Shown piece by piece: positions 1-7,332 of a stretch of 34,091 nucleotides of DNA. The notes below the pieces were generated by a model that had not been told where the DNA came from, searched no databases, and saw nothing but the letters and a program-made list of their open reading frames with translations. Source of the stretch: Bacteroidales bacterium (lineage in GTDB: Bacteria; Bacteroidota; Bacteroidia; Bacteroidales; UBA932); NCBI GenBank assembly GCA_023667095.1, contig JAMPAT010000031.1, forward strand, positions 1 to 34,091, written 5' to 3'. Position numbers and translations under genes: made by a program. Each line of letters opens with the position of its first letter. Position 1 is the stretch's first letter.

Positions 1-2960
1 GGCTGCGGGCCTGTGTAGGAGCGTTTAAGGCCACCGAAGTCGAGGACTATCTTCTGGACTACTGTGCCGGCATCTCCGCAGAGTATCTTCAGGGTGTGGC
101 GGCCAGGTTCGTTTATATGCAGTGTAGTCTTGTTGACACGGCAGTTCTTCAGTGCGCTTTCGTACCAGATCTGAGCGTATTCTATGGATGATGTTGACGG
201 GTTCATCACAGGCCCTTCATCAATGCATACTCCATATTGTGTCTCCAGGTTGGTTGCCTCATGGCCTGCATATCCGCGGTCGGCGTTCAGCACGAATGTA
301 GGCAGGACGTATGTGTAGACATCCACGGAGCCTTGTTCGAATGTGTAGAAGTCATATTCCACGAGAGGGACATCCCTGCGGCGTGTGTTCTGCTTCGGTT
401 CCTTAGGGTCACCAAGCTGGATCGCGGCATTCTCGATTCCGAGGTTCGGTATGTCTGTTATCTTTATACGGTCATTCTCGCGTTTGCGGTGGTAGCCGGC
501 TGCATCTATTGAGATGTATCCGTTGTGCTGCACATAGATTCCGCTGACTTCCTCCATGGACGGTGATGCCGGGTTGAATACGGATACAAGTACCTTTTCC
601 TCAGCTCCTGAAGCATCTGTAAAGGTCAGTGTGCCTGCAATTCTGTTTCCGTAAGGAACTGAATCCCAGTCTATAGAGACTTCTGCCCTTTCCTCGGTGG
701 ATGTTGTGCCGGAGGATTTGTCCAGCTTTATCCACGGCTTGTCTGCCTTTGCATTCCACGACAGTTCCCCTTTGCCTTTATTGAAGACATCGACATAATA
801 GCTGCATCTGTGGTACCTGTTGAATGTCGGGAGCTGGTGCCAGCTGGAAACTCCGTTGATGGAGCCTTCATTCTCTGCCATTATTCCCATTTCTGGCTTT
901 TCTGACAGGGCTGCTGTCTTGAGCACAGGCATCTTGAAATATGATGCTGCAAAGCCCTGCCCCATGGTCATAACATGGTCCCATTTCCCGTCCAGAAGCC
1001 TGTTATAACCGTCTGTAATCGTCCTGAGGCTGTCGTGGCAGGCCTTGGCTGTCTCTGCCAGCTGGTCTGTTGCAGCCCTGTTCTGCAGGGCATACCATCT
1101 GTTCTTCTGTCCGTCGAGGACCATCCTGTTGAGCAGTTCACATGCCTTTACCGGATAATACACTGCCTGATAGAAACAGGCCTGGTGGCTTTCCGGGAGC
1201 CTTTCCATAAGGCCGGTAGCCTGATCTGCAATTTTCATGTACGAGTCTATCCTCCTTTCAGCTTCGCGGTAGTTGGCGAATGAGAAATCAGTGTCAGTGT
1301 TCCTTTCGTTTCCGTGCTTGTCAGTGGCCCATTGGTAGCCCCAGCCCATGAATTCCGGCTTGCGTATGAAGGCCTGGTGGTAGAATTCATCGAAAATCGC
1401 CTGGAAATCTCCATAATGGTCATTTCCGAGCATTTCGCCAAGCCATTCTGCACGATAGGATGCTGCACGCATGTAATTGAAGGAATCGATGTCGTACGCC
1501 ATTGACAGGAAGAAGTCAACGGCAAATTCGCATGATTTGATGTCGCCTGCATTCAGCAGCCAGAACCTGTCTGCCGTGGAGTCGTATGCCTTCCTGAGTT
1601 CTTCGTACATCACAGTAGGGGATGTCGTATTCATCCATAGGTAGTCATGTGGCCTTCCGAGATAGGATGAATGGTAGTAGACACCTGAACGGCCGCTGCG
1701 CTGCTGCTCCTTGGGGCTGCTGAGACGTTTCATATACCCGTAGTTGTCGTCCGGCCATACGATTGTCACATCTTCCGGAAGCTCCAGGCCCCTGTTGAAT
1801 ACATCGAGGACTTCCTTGTATGGGGTGAATGCCTGCGGGATATCCGCAGCTTCCCTGCCGAGGACATCTTCAAGGATTTTCCGCTGGTTGATGAGTGCTT
1901 CCTGCATTGTCTCCTTGCGTGCATCAAGGTCATCATCACCGCTCATCGCCCTGTCGTGGAGACCGCGGAGTGCCAGGGTATAGACATTCTCGTAAGGAGA
2001 GGCCTCTGTCACCCTTGCCTTGAGGACACTGTCTACCTTCTCCATGTTGCTGTTGTAGTTCCATTCACCGTATCTGTCCTTGAACCATTCACTTGCGGTG
2101 TTAAGGAGCAGCGGCTCGCAATGTGAGGTCGTTATTATGATTGCATATTTGTCTGCAATTTCCTTGTTCTCAGGTATCTGGTAGAATGCTGTCGAGGCTT
2201 CGTGCATTGCAGGGGCAAGCATATTTGCCTTGAGTCTCAGCAGAAGCTCGCATACCTTGTCATATGTCTTGGGGCCGATGTTGCCAAGCTCTTTCTCGAA
2301 GTTTTTCTTTGCCCAGCGCAGCAGTCCCCAGTCCTCGTCGTTTATGAAGATTCCGCGGTATTTCACTGACGGAGACTTTGAGTCAAAATCCGTTACAGAG
2401 AGGGTAATCTGGCTTTGCTGAGGTATAGGCGCATCAAGCCACCAGTACCATGGATTTACGCCTATTCTGCGGCTTATCTCCATCAGGCCGTATGCTGTAC
2501 CTCTCCTGTCGCTTCCGGCAACTATAATGGCCTTTTTAAGGCCTTTGCACGGGTTGTTGACAAGCCTTATGGCGTATTGCTCCCAGCCGCCTTCTATTGA
2601 AGACACGTCAATCTTTCCGGCCTTTATCATGGAGTCAATCCAGATACTGTTGCCTATTGTCCCTGCTATGACGGCATATTGGCTGTCAGCTTTGGGAAGA
2701 TTGCCTTCCTGTGTGGCATCAGTGCCGGCCAATACAGGTTCCTGGCCTGTTATTTTCCAGATGTCTGATGCCAGGAGCTCTGCAGCGGTCTTCACTACAG
2801 CAGCTTCTGTAGCATCGTAGCATATTGTTGCAGCTGTCTTTCCTGCAAGCTGGAATGTGTCCTTTCCTGACCTGCTTTCTGAAATCCTGACCTGTGCATG
2901 TGCTCCGATAATATTCAGGCATAGCAGGATTGCCGGGATTGCTTTTTTTGTCCTTTTCAT
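1..2960 (-). CDS. GH115 alpha-glucuronidase, C-terminus cut by window edge
   Basis: Seen: a 986-codon open frame running off the left edge. It starts at ATG 2960-2958 with a Sec-type signal peptide (MKRTKKAIPAILLCLNIIGA, cleavage near AHA-Q). The motif YRGIFINDEDWGL lies near residue 197, WPDDNYGYMKRL near 398-410 and GVYYHSSYLGRPHDYLW near 425. The last visible residues (VLDFGGLKRSYTGPQ) match the usual end of GH115 proteins, so only a few codons are missing. Known: GH115 enzymes remove (4-O-methyl)glucuronic acid from xylan, and some related activities act on arabinogalactan. Domain order is the GH115 one: N-terminal alpha/beta domain, catalytic barrel, helical region, C-terminal beta-sandwich. 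Inferred: a periplasmic or surface enzyme removing acidic side chains. It has its own promoter carrying the same repeat as the main PUL operon. Family call is confident; the exact substrate is not. Confidence 0.93.
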   Translation of the reverse strand, partial: MKRTKKAIPAILLCLNIIGAHAQVRISESRSGKDTFQLAGKTAATICYDATEAAVVKTAAELLASDIWKITGQEPVLAGTDATQEGNLPKADSQYAVIAGTIGNSIWIDSMIKAGKIDVSSIEGGWEQYAIRLVNNPCKGLKKAIIVAGSDRRGTAYGLMEISRRIGVNPWYWWLDAPIPQQSQITLSVTDFDSKSPSVKYRGIFINDEDWGLLRWAKKNFEKELGNIGPKTYDKVCELLLRLKANMLAPAMHEASTAFYQIPENKEIADKYAIIITTSHCEPLLLNTASEWFKDRYGEWNYNSNMEKVDSVLKARVTEASPYENVYTLALRGLHDRAMSGDDDLDARKETMQEALINQRKILEDVLGREAADIPQAFTPYKEVLDVFNRGLELPEDVTIVWPDDNYGYMKRLSSPKEQQRSGRSGVYYHSSYLGRPHDYLWMNTTSPTVMYEELRKAYDSTADRFWLLNAGDIKSCEFAVDFFLSMAYDIDSFNYMRAASYRAEWLGEMLGNDHYGDFQAIFDEFYHQAFIRKPEFMGWGYQWATDKHGNERNTDTDFSFANYREAERRIDSYMKIADQATGLMERLPESHQACFYQAVYYPVKACELLNRMVLDGQKNRWYALQNRAATDQLAETAKACHDSLRTITDGYNRLLDGKWDHVMTMGQGFAASYFKMPVLKTAALSEKPEMGIMAENEGSINGVSSWHQLPTFNRYHRCSYYVDVFNKGKGELSWNAKADKPWIKLDKSSGTTSTEERAEVSIDWDSVPYGNRIAGTLTFTDASGAEEKVLVSVFNPASPSMEEVSGIYVQHNGYISIDAAGYHRKRENDRIKITDIPNLGIENAAIQLGDPKEPKQNTRRRDVPLVEYDFYTFEQGSVDVYTYVLPTFVLNADRGYAGHEATNLETQYGVCIDEGPVMNPSTSSIEYAQIWYESALKNCRVNKTTLHINEPGRHTLKILCGDAGTVVQKIVLDFGGLKRSYTGPQ

Positions 2961-3020
2961 GTGTATGTCTGTCGTTTTAATGATTTTATGCGACCTGGTG
3001 CTGTCCGTATGCAGGTTATG

Positions 3021-3078
3021 CAAAGAAAACTTGTTTCTTCCGGAAAAATGTCTCAAAGAATGCTTCTATTGTCTCAAA
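3021..3078 (-). promoter_or_regulatory. Promoter with 21-bp-spaced direct repeat upstream of the GH115 gene (candidate HTCS operator)
   Basis: On the minus strand, TTTGAGACA occurs at 3078-3070 and again at 3057-3049, exactly 21 bp apart. A TTTCTTTG element, close to the Bacteroidetes -7 consensus TAnnTTTG, follows at 3028-3021. The start codon is 61 bp further on. The same arrangement, with identical spacings, precedes the main PUL operon at 16653-16596. Direct repeats two helical turns apart suit a dimer of AraC-type domains such as that of the HTCS encoded here. Regulator assignment is inference. Confidence 0.7.
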
Positions 3079-3188
3079 TCACGTGTCAAGCCTGCAGAAA
3101 AGGTAGGCAGCCGTGGCCAGGTGAAGGACCAAGGAAATATTCAATAGCTTGATTATGTTGCTTTTCTTCCGTGTCGTTCCATAGAACC

Positions 3189-3623
3189 TTATAATTTTCT
3201 GCGGGCTCTATAAATTTCTATTTCCTCTTTGGTCAGCCAGGTCTCAAACATCTCGAATACCTGCTCGTTGCTCCAGCCAAATTTCTTCTGTGCTTCCTTT
3301 TTCCAAGATTCTGCAAATGCGTTGAATGTGGCTTGGCCCTCTTCAGAATAGCTCTCAGGAGTCAATGTTTCGAAAAGTATCTTGATTTCAGATTTCTCTT
3401 CTTTTGATAGAGTCTTGTCTTCAAGCAATTTCTGCCCTTTATATTGCCAGAGGGCCGCTTTTTGTGCATTTGACATTTTCTGGAAAATGCAAAGCTGCTC
3501 ATCCATGTCCAATTGTACGAAATCATTCCTTTTAATTTCGTCATATACGTACGGATTGCAAGATTGGTCTGTGCAGGAGAAAACGAATAATATACCGAAT
3601 ATACTTAAGATTAACTTTTTCAT
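3189..3623 (-). CDS. Small lipoprotein, resembling fulvocin C-related proteins
   Basis: A 144-residue protein beginning MKKLILSIFGILFVFSCTDQ. The hydrophobic segment ends in a lipobox (VFSC), so it is probably a lipid-anchored envelope protein. The remainder is soluble, charged and helix-rich, with no membrane segments. The pattern of IFQKMSNAQKAALWQ near residue 46 and FGWSNEQVFEMFETWL near residue 115 resembles small Bacteroidetes proteins annotated as 'bacteriocin fulvocin C-related'. That is recalled resemblance only; a function cannot be assigned. The gene has its own canonical promoter with an overlapping palindrome (3651-3703) and is AT-richer than the PUL genes on either side, suggesting separate origin. 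Confidence 0.75.
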   Translation of the reverse strand: MKKLILSIFGILFVFSCTDQSCNPYVYDEIKRNDFVQLDMDEQLCIFQKMSNAQKAALWQYKGQKLLEDKTLSKEEKSEIKILFETLTPESYSEEGQATFNAFAESWKKEAQKKFGWSNEQVFEMFETWLTKEEIEIYRARRKL

Positions 3624-3650
3624 GATATTATTGTTTAATTAGTGTCATTT

Positions 3651-3703
3651 GTCCTAATAATTAGGACTTTACAAAGTTAGGACATTATTGTGTTGAAAAC
3701 AAA
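3651..3703 (-). promoter_or_regulatory. Canonical promoter with overlapping palindromic operator
   Basis: On the minus strand, TTTG at 3703-3700 is followed after exactly 20 bp by TAACTTTG at 3679-3672, a perfect match to the Bacteroidetes -33/-7 pattern. The expected start of transcription (about 3665) falls inside a perfect inverted repeat, GTCCTAAT-A-ATTAGGAC, at 3651-3667. A third half-site (TTAGGAC) lies at 3677-3683, over the -7 box. This is the expected layout for a repressor site controlling the lipoprotein at 3189-3623. The repressor is unknown; the adjacent HTH protein is one candidate. Confidence 0.7.
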
Positions 3704-3786
3704 AATAAAATCTTACAATGGATAATTGTAACTTGTTGTATATTATTTGTTTACTAAAAAATATTCTTACACATGTAATTAACTCT

Positions 3787-4119
3787 TTAATACATGTCAC
3801 GTAGTATCTGGACCAAGTGCCTGTTGTCTGGTGTCTCTATTATTTTCTTTCTGATCAGGCTGGTCCTGTGGTATATTCTGCTGTCTTGTGTGTGGATTGA
3901 TATTTCCTTTATTGAAAGTCCCGAAAGAAGCATACAGCATATCCCGATTTCATACTGGGAAATGCCATATTGCCTCAGCCTTTCTATGAAATTGGGATTT
4001 TCCGTAGCGATGATGGCGATTCTTGACAATGCAAAAGAATCACAATTATCGACTTTTTCTATAAATAAGGCCTTGCCGGACTTTATATCTTGTTCTATAG
4101 AAATTAATGTTCTTTTCAT
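3787..4119 (-). CDS. LuxR-type helix-turn-helix protein, short or truncated
   Basis: About 110 residues from the start MKRTLISIEQDIKSG at 4119 (an in-frame ATG at 4176 would add 19 residues). The C-terminal half reads as a LuxR/NarL-like DNA-binding domain: ISQYEIGICCMLLSGLSIKEI, then RIYHRTSLIRKKI, then NRHLVQILRDMY. This fits the 'E-x-x-I-C-x-L-L-x-x-G-x-S-x-K-E-I ... IRKK' pattern that ends many large Bacteroides TPR-HTH regulators. No sensor, TPR or receiver domain precedes it, so it is either a stand-alone small regulator or the 3' remnant of a longer one. It lies on the same strand as, and upstream of, the small lipoprotein. I saw no clear promoter for it. Base composition is AT-richer than the PUL. 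Confidence 0.65.
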   Translation of the reverse strand: MKRTLISIEQDIKSGKALFIEKVDNCDSFALSRIAIIATENPNFIERLRQYGISQYEIGICCMLLSGLSIKEISIHTQDSRIYHRTSLIRKKIIETPDNRHLVQILRDMY

Positions 4120-4244
4120 TGCCCGATATATTTTTAAAGTTCCCTTTGTATAACATGACGCTTTGGGACGGTTCATGTCTTTTACATGGAAACCATGTCT
4201 TCATGATTTGAATGAATTCAATAATATGGCCCTTATGGTTATTT

Positions 4245-4408
4245 CTATTTTTCTTGCAGTCTCAGCCATTCCTGCACCACATCATCGTATGAGAACACCC
4301 TGATCTGATTTCCCCGTGTGAGATTGTTAAGGATATATAGAGTTCCCTTTGGAATCCCCCTGTACAGTATAGAATCTGATGAGGAGATGACAGCAGGTAC
4401 GCCAATGT
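4245..4408 (-). pseudogene. Orphan C-terminal gene tail (possible remnant)
   Basis: Directly after the esterase stop (4409) a different minus-strand frame stays open for about 50 codons to a TAG at 4245. Its residues look natural (ISSSDSILYRGIPKGTLYIL, then RGNQIRVFSYDDVVQEWLRL). Upstream in that frame it becomes the low-complexity, Arg/Pro-rich sequence typical of a shadow frame. There is no start codon of its own with plausible N-terminal sequence. The simplest reading is the last part of a gene whose body was lost by deletion up to the esterase stop. The family was not recognised, and a chance open frame cannot be excluded. Confidence 0.3.
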
Positions 4409-5818
4409 CTACCTGGCAAGTGCCTTGACGATTCCTGCGGTGTGGAGGTCCTGGCCGGCGAGGTTCGGGTGGAGACCGTCGCGGAGATAGGCAGTTGAGT
4501 TTTCTGCTGTAATGCCGGAGCCATTGTAGCAATCAATGTATTCTACACCAAGCCCTTCACACATCTTCTTGATTTTCTCTGTCTTTTTCAGGTTGTCCTG
4601 GTTCTTTGTCGTGTATTTTTCAGGATTGGCCTGGATAGGGGAGAGTACATAGATTTTTGCATGGGGGAATCTGTCTTTCATTGTCTGGATGCACCATCTC
4701 ATCCCTCCGGTGATTCCGAAGGCATCGGAAAGGCCGGGCTGCTGTGCAAGGGCTTCATCTGCATCAGGTTCATCTGTCTCTGTGACTCTGTCGTTGGTCC
4801 CGTAGGAGAACATGATGCAGTCCGGAACGAAGTCCGGACGGTCTGCAAGGAATTTCTGGACATGTACCACTCCGCAGTTGTTGTAGCGTGTCTGGACAGG
4901 CTTGCTGCTGTCATTGCTTATTCCGGCAAAGTCAGGGTCGGAATAATCCTGTGTCACCCCGTCAGGGCGTGTGCGCTTGCCCCAGACGGCTCCGCCCACT
5001 GCACCGTTGTAGAATTCCCCGAAGCCGAGGACATACCTTATCTGGAATGCCCAGCTGTTTTTGCCGGAAGTGATGCTGTCCCCGAATGCGGCAAGGCTTT
5101 TCCCGCTGAATGCCGTGATATCCGGCTGTGCATCCCCATATTTCAGGTCAGGGTCGTATCCGAGGTATATCTCATTGATCTGATTGGATTTGCCGGCAGG
5201 ATTGCCGTATTGCTCCATATATGGGCAGTCTTCACCTGGATATGTCCAGCAGGCCGGGTTCGTTGTCACGAACTTGTAGTAGCGGTATTCTGTTGCCGGG
5301 AGGACAATCTGTCCGGTCTCCTGTGCAGGGTCTTCGCCCCCTGTCTTTACCATTGAGGCTATGCTGGTGAAATTTATCCCGTCATTGCTGCCTGCAATCT
5401 GGTCAAACCTGTATATCCTGCACCACATTTCCTTTGTCCCGGAGTGTCTCCACACGAGACGGAAATAGTTCACTTTCTTTTCCTCGCGCATGTCCACGAT
5501 GAAATAGACTTCATCCCCTCCTGGCACTGATACTCCTCCGAAGGACTGTCCTGGACGTACCATGCAGAAATTTGTGGTGTAGTTCCCGTCTATTGCAGAT
5601 GTAAGGGAGTTCTTTTCTGCGTCATTCTCTGTCCTGAACAGTTCGTGCGAGGCATAGACGGCCCAGTCAGTCCTGTAGTATTCCACAGCTTCCTCCGTAT
5701 CCGGTTCCTGGCCTCCATTGTCCATGTCCGGTTCTTCCTGAGTATAGATAGGGAAGCAGGACGCCGTTGTGAACGCAAAGAGGGCCGCGATTATTGATAT
5801 TGCCTTATTCATTTCCAT
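4409..5818 (-). CDS. SGNH/GDSL-family carbohydrate esterase lipoprotein with N-terminal F5/8C-like domain
   Basis: I chose the ATG at 5818 (MEMNKAISIIAALFAFTTASC) because a lipobox (TASC) follows; a start at 5896 would add an unlikely leader lying in the upstream hairpin. Residues ~50-215 form a discoidin (F5/8 type C)-like beta domain with VYFIVDM, IAGSNDG and YRYYKFV, ending in INEIYLGY. Residues ~240-465 are an SGNH hydrolase: FGDSITSG with nucleophile Ser248, the glycine block NGAVGGAV, the Asn block YGTNDR and DGLHPN with Asp447/His450. Known: enzymes of this type deacylate plant polysaccharides, often acetyl-xylan. Inferred: a surface-attached acetyl (or other acyl) esterase preparing the glycan for GH115/GH43/GH105. 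It is the last gene of the leftward operon, separated from the preceding gene by 122 bp containing a terminator-like hairpin, so it may be expressed at a lower level. Confidence 0.88.
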   Translation of the reverse strand: MEMNKAISIIAALFAFTTASCFPIYTQEEPDMDNGGQEPDTEEAVEYYRTDWAVYASHELFRTENDAEKNSLTSAIDGNYTTNFCMVRPGQSFGGVSVPGGDEVYFIVDMREEKKVNYFRLVWRHSGTKEMWCRIYRFDQIAGSNDGINFTSIASMVKTGGEDPAQETGQIVLPATEYRYYKFVTTNPACWTYPGEDCPYMEQYGNPAGKSNQINEIYLGYDPDLKYGDAQPDITAFSGKSLAAFGDSITSGKNSWAFQIRYVLGFGEFYNGAVGGAVWGKRTRPDGVTQDYSDPDFAGISNDSSKPVQTRYNNCGVVHVQKFLADRPDFVPDCIMFSYGTNDRVTETDEPDADEALAQQPGLSDAFGITGGMRWCIQTMKDRFPHAKIYVLSPIQANPEKYTTKNQDNLKKTEKIKKMCEGLGVEYIDCYNGSGITAENSTAYLRDGLHPNLAGQDLHTAGIVKALAR

Positions 5819-5872
5819 TGTATTAAATAACTCTAAAAAACACCAACTTATTTTTTTTAATCGGTAATGATT

Positions 5873-5916
5873 AAAAAAATTGAGGGTGAAAAGCAAAATG
5901 TTTTTTCACCCTCAAT
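5873..5916 (-). terminator. Strong hairpin with U-tract inside the PUL operon (terminator or attenuator)
   Basis: The arms 5903-5916 and 5879-5892 are perfectly complementary over 14 bp (on the minus strand ATTGAGGGTGAAAA ... TTTTCACCCTCAAT) around a 10-nt loop. Read leftward, the hairpin is followed immediately by a run of T's (5879-5873 on the plus strand is all A). This is a classical intrinsic terminator for leftward transcription. It sits between the surface glycan-binding protein gene (ends 5941) and the esterase gene (starts 5818). Confidence 0.8.
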
Positions 5917-5940
5917 CCCTAAACATAATTAACCGGTCTT

Positions 5941-7314
5941 TTATTCAGAGTATGCCTTGTAGCCCATGAAAAGCTCTGCTATCTGCATGGTGTTTCCATC
6001 CCTGTCGGCATTCGAGCCGTCAGCCGGGTTGTTGTAGTATCCGTAGCAATGGTCCTTCATGTTGAGCAGGAACTTGATATATCTGTAAGGCTTGTCATTG
6101 TCAAATGTGGCTTTCAGTGATTCAAGCGGATATACGGTGCCGCTTTCATGTGTCAGCGTGCTCCTTGGGTTGAAGTCTGATATGCCTGTGGCCAATGTTG
6201 TCCAGCTGCTGCCGTCATTGCTGCCCTGGATTTCACTTACACGTGTAACGCGTACGCCTCTGTCATCTGCATTGTCAGAGATGTTGACGGTACGGAAATA
6301 GCTGACAGGCTGGCTTTTTCCCATGTCTATGATGAAATATACGCCATCAGTCTCCTTAGACATCTGGTTTCCTCCAGGACGGTTCCAGCAGAATGCTGTT
6401 CCGTTGCTTGCTACAGGAAGATTGTTGGCAGCACCGCTCCTGCTTACTATATATCTGTTGTCAAGCATTGCGTACCTGTAGGCATTGCGCTGTCCTGCTC
6501 CTGCATTCCATCCTGAAGCGTCCTTCTTGGAGGCATCCTTCTGCCAGCAGAATTCGCTCAATACCCATCCGCCGTCTGTATGAGGCATTGCATTCCATGA
6601 TGTAGTTGAGCTGCCCATGATTTCACGTTCGTTTCCAGCCCTGTCTCCAGGGAAACGCTCATATTCTACCCATTTGAAGAACTTCAGGTCTATTGTGGCA
6701 GGAGCTACATCGGAGACTTCAGCGGAAGCAGTCACTGTGGTCTGGCCAAGTTTGTGGATTGTGAGGATACCGTTTGCATCAATGCTTGCTACATCCTCAT
6801 TTGAAGAGGAGAACAGGACTGGCTCGTTGGCATCTTCTGTCAGTGACTCGGAACCGATGTACAGGCGTTTCTTCATGTCTACGCTTCCGGTTTCAATCTC
6901 ATATTCCGTGTCTCCTGCCCTGAAGCTGAGCTGTGTGATTGAGATATAAGGTGGCTTTACCACTGTGACAGGGAAGTCGGCATTCACTCCTTCTGTCCCG
7001 ATGTACACTGTAATTATACAGTCACCGGTTTTCAATGCGGAGAGTATTCCCTGGTCCGATACATCGGCTATTGCCGGATTGGATGATTCATAGCGTTGTG
7101 CTGTGTTTGTCGCGTCTGACGGATATGCCGAAATATGCCCGGCAATGGAATATGTACTTCCCAATGTGATTGAAAGCCCTTCTGACAGTGCTTCGTCAAA
7201 CACAACATGCTCGACAAGCGCATTGTTTATGCTTCCGGCCTTTGGAATGTTGTCATTGCAGCCTGTTGCAATCAGTGCAATGGCGGCAAGGATGTATGAT
7301 GTTAATCTTTTCAT
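5941..7314 (-). CDS. Surface glycan-binding lipoprotein (SusE-position), Ig-like plus F5/8C-like domains
   Basis: 457 residues starting MKRLTSYILAAIALIATGCN, with a lipobox (ATGC). Residues ~30-120 and ~125-210 look like two bacterial Ig-like (Big_2-type) domains: both contain the 'SSNPAIADVSDQGILSALKTG' and 'SSNEDVASIDANGILTIHKLG' style repeat. Residues ~215-455 resemble a discoidin/F5-8C module (VYFIIDMGKSQPVSYFR, IQGSNDGSSW, PYRYIKFLL), ending in IAELFMGY. No catalytic motif is visible. It follows susD by 18 bp, the usual place for a surface glycan-binding protein that works with SusC/SusD to capture polysaccharide. Its F5/8C-like module is recognisably related to that of the esterase encoded next. 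Family assignment is confident at the level of role; glycan specificity is unknown. Confidence 0.82.
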   Translation of the reverse strand: MKRLTSYILAAIALIATGCNDNIPKAGSINNALVEHVVFDEALSEGLSITLGSTYSIAGHISAYPSDATNTAQRYESSNPAIADVSDQGILSALKTGDCIITVYIGTEGVNADFPVTVVKPPYISITQLSFRAGDTEYEIETGSVDMKKRLYIGSESLTEDANEPVLFSSSNEDVASIDANGILTIHKLGQTTVTASAEVSDVAPATIDLKFFKWVEYERFPGDRAGNEREIMGSSTTSWNAMPHTDGGWVLSEFCWQKDASKKDASGWNAGAGQRNAYRYAMLDNRYIVSRSGAANNLPVASNGTAFCWNRPGGNQMSKETDGVYFIIDMGKSQPVSYFRTVNISDNADDRGVRVTRVSEIQGSNDGSSWTTLATGISDFNPRSTLTHESGTVYPLESLKATFDNDKPYRYIKFLLNMKDHCYGYYNNPADGSNADRDGNTMQIAELFMGYKAYSE

Positions 7315-7332
7315 GTTCTTGTGTTTTATAGT

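Noticed and set aside
3238..3250. GTCTCAAAC near the lipoprotein 3' end
   Set aside because: Lone partial match to the repeat, within coding sequence, without the 21-bp partner.
4661..5356. Plus-strand open frame (231 codons) opposite the esterase
   Set aside because: Antisense to intact SGNH catalytic motifs; the product looks like mirror-frame sequence.
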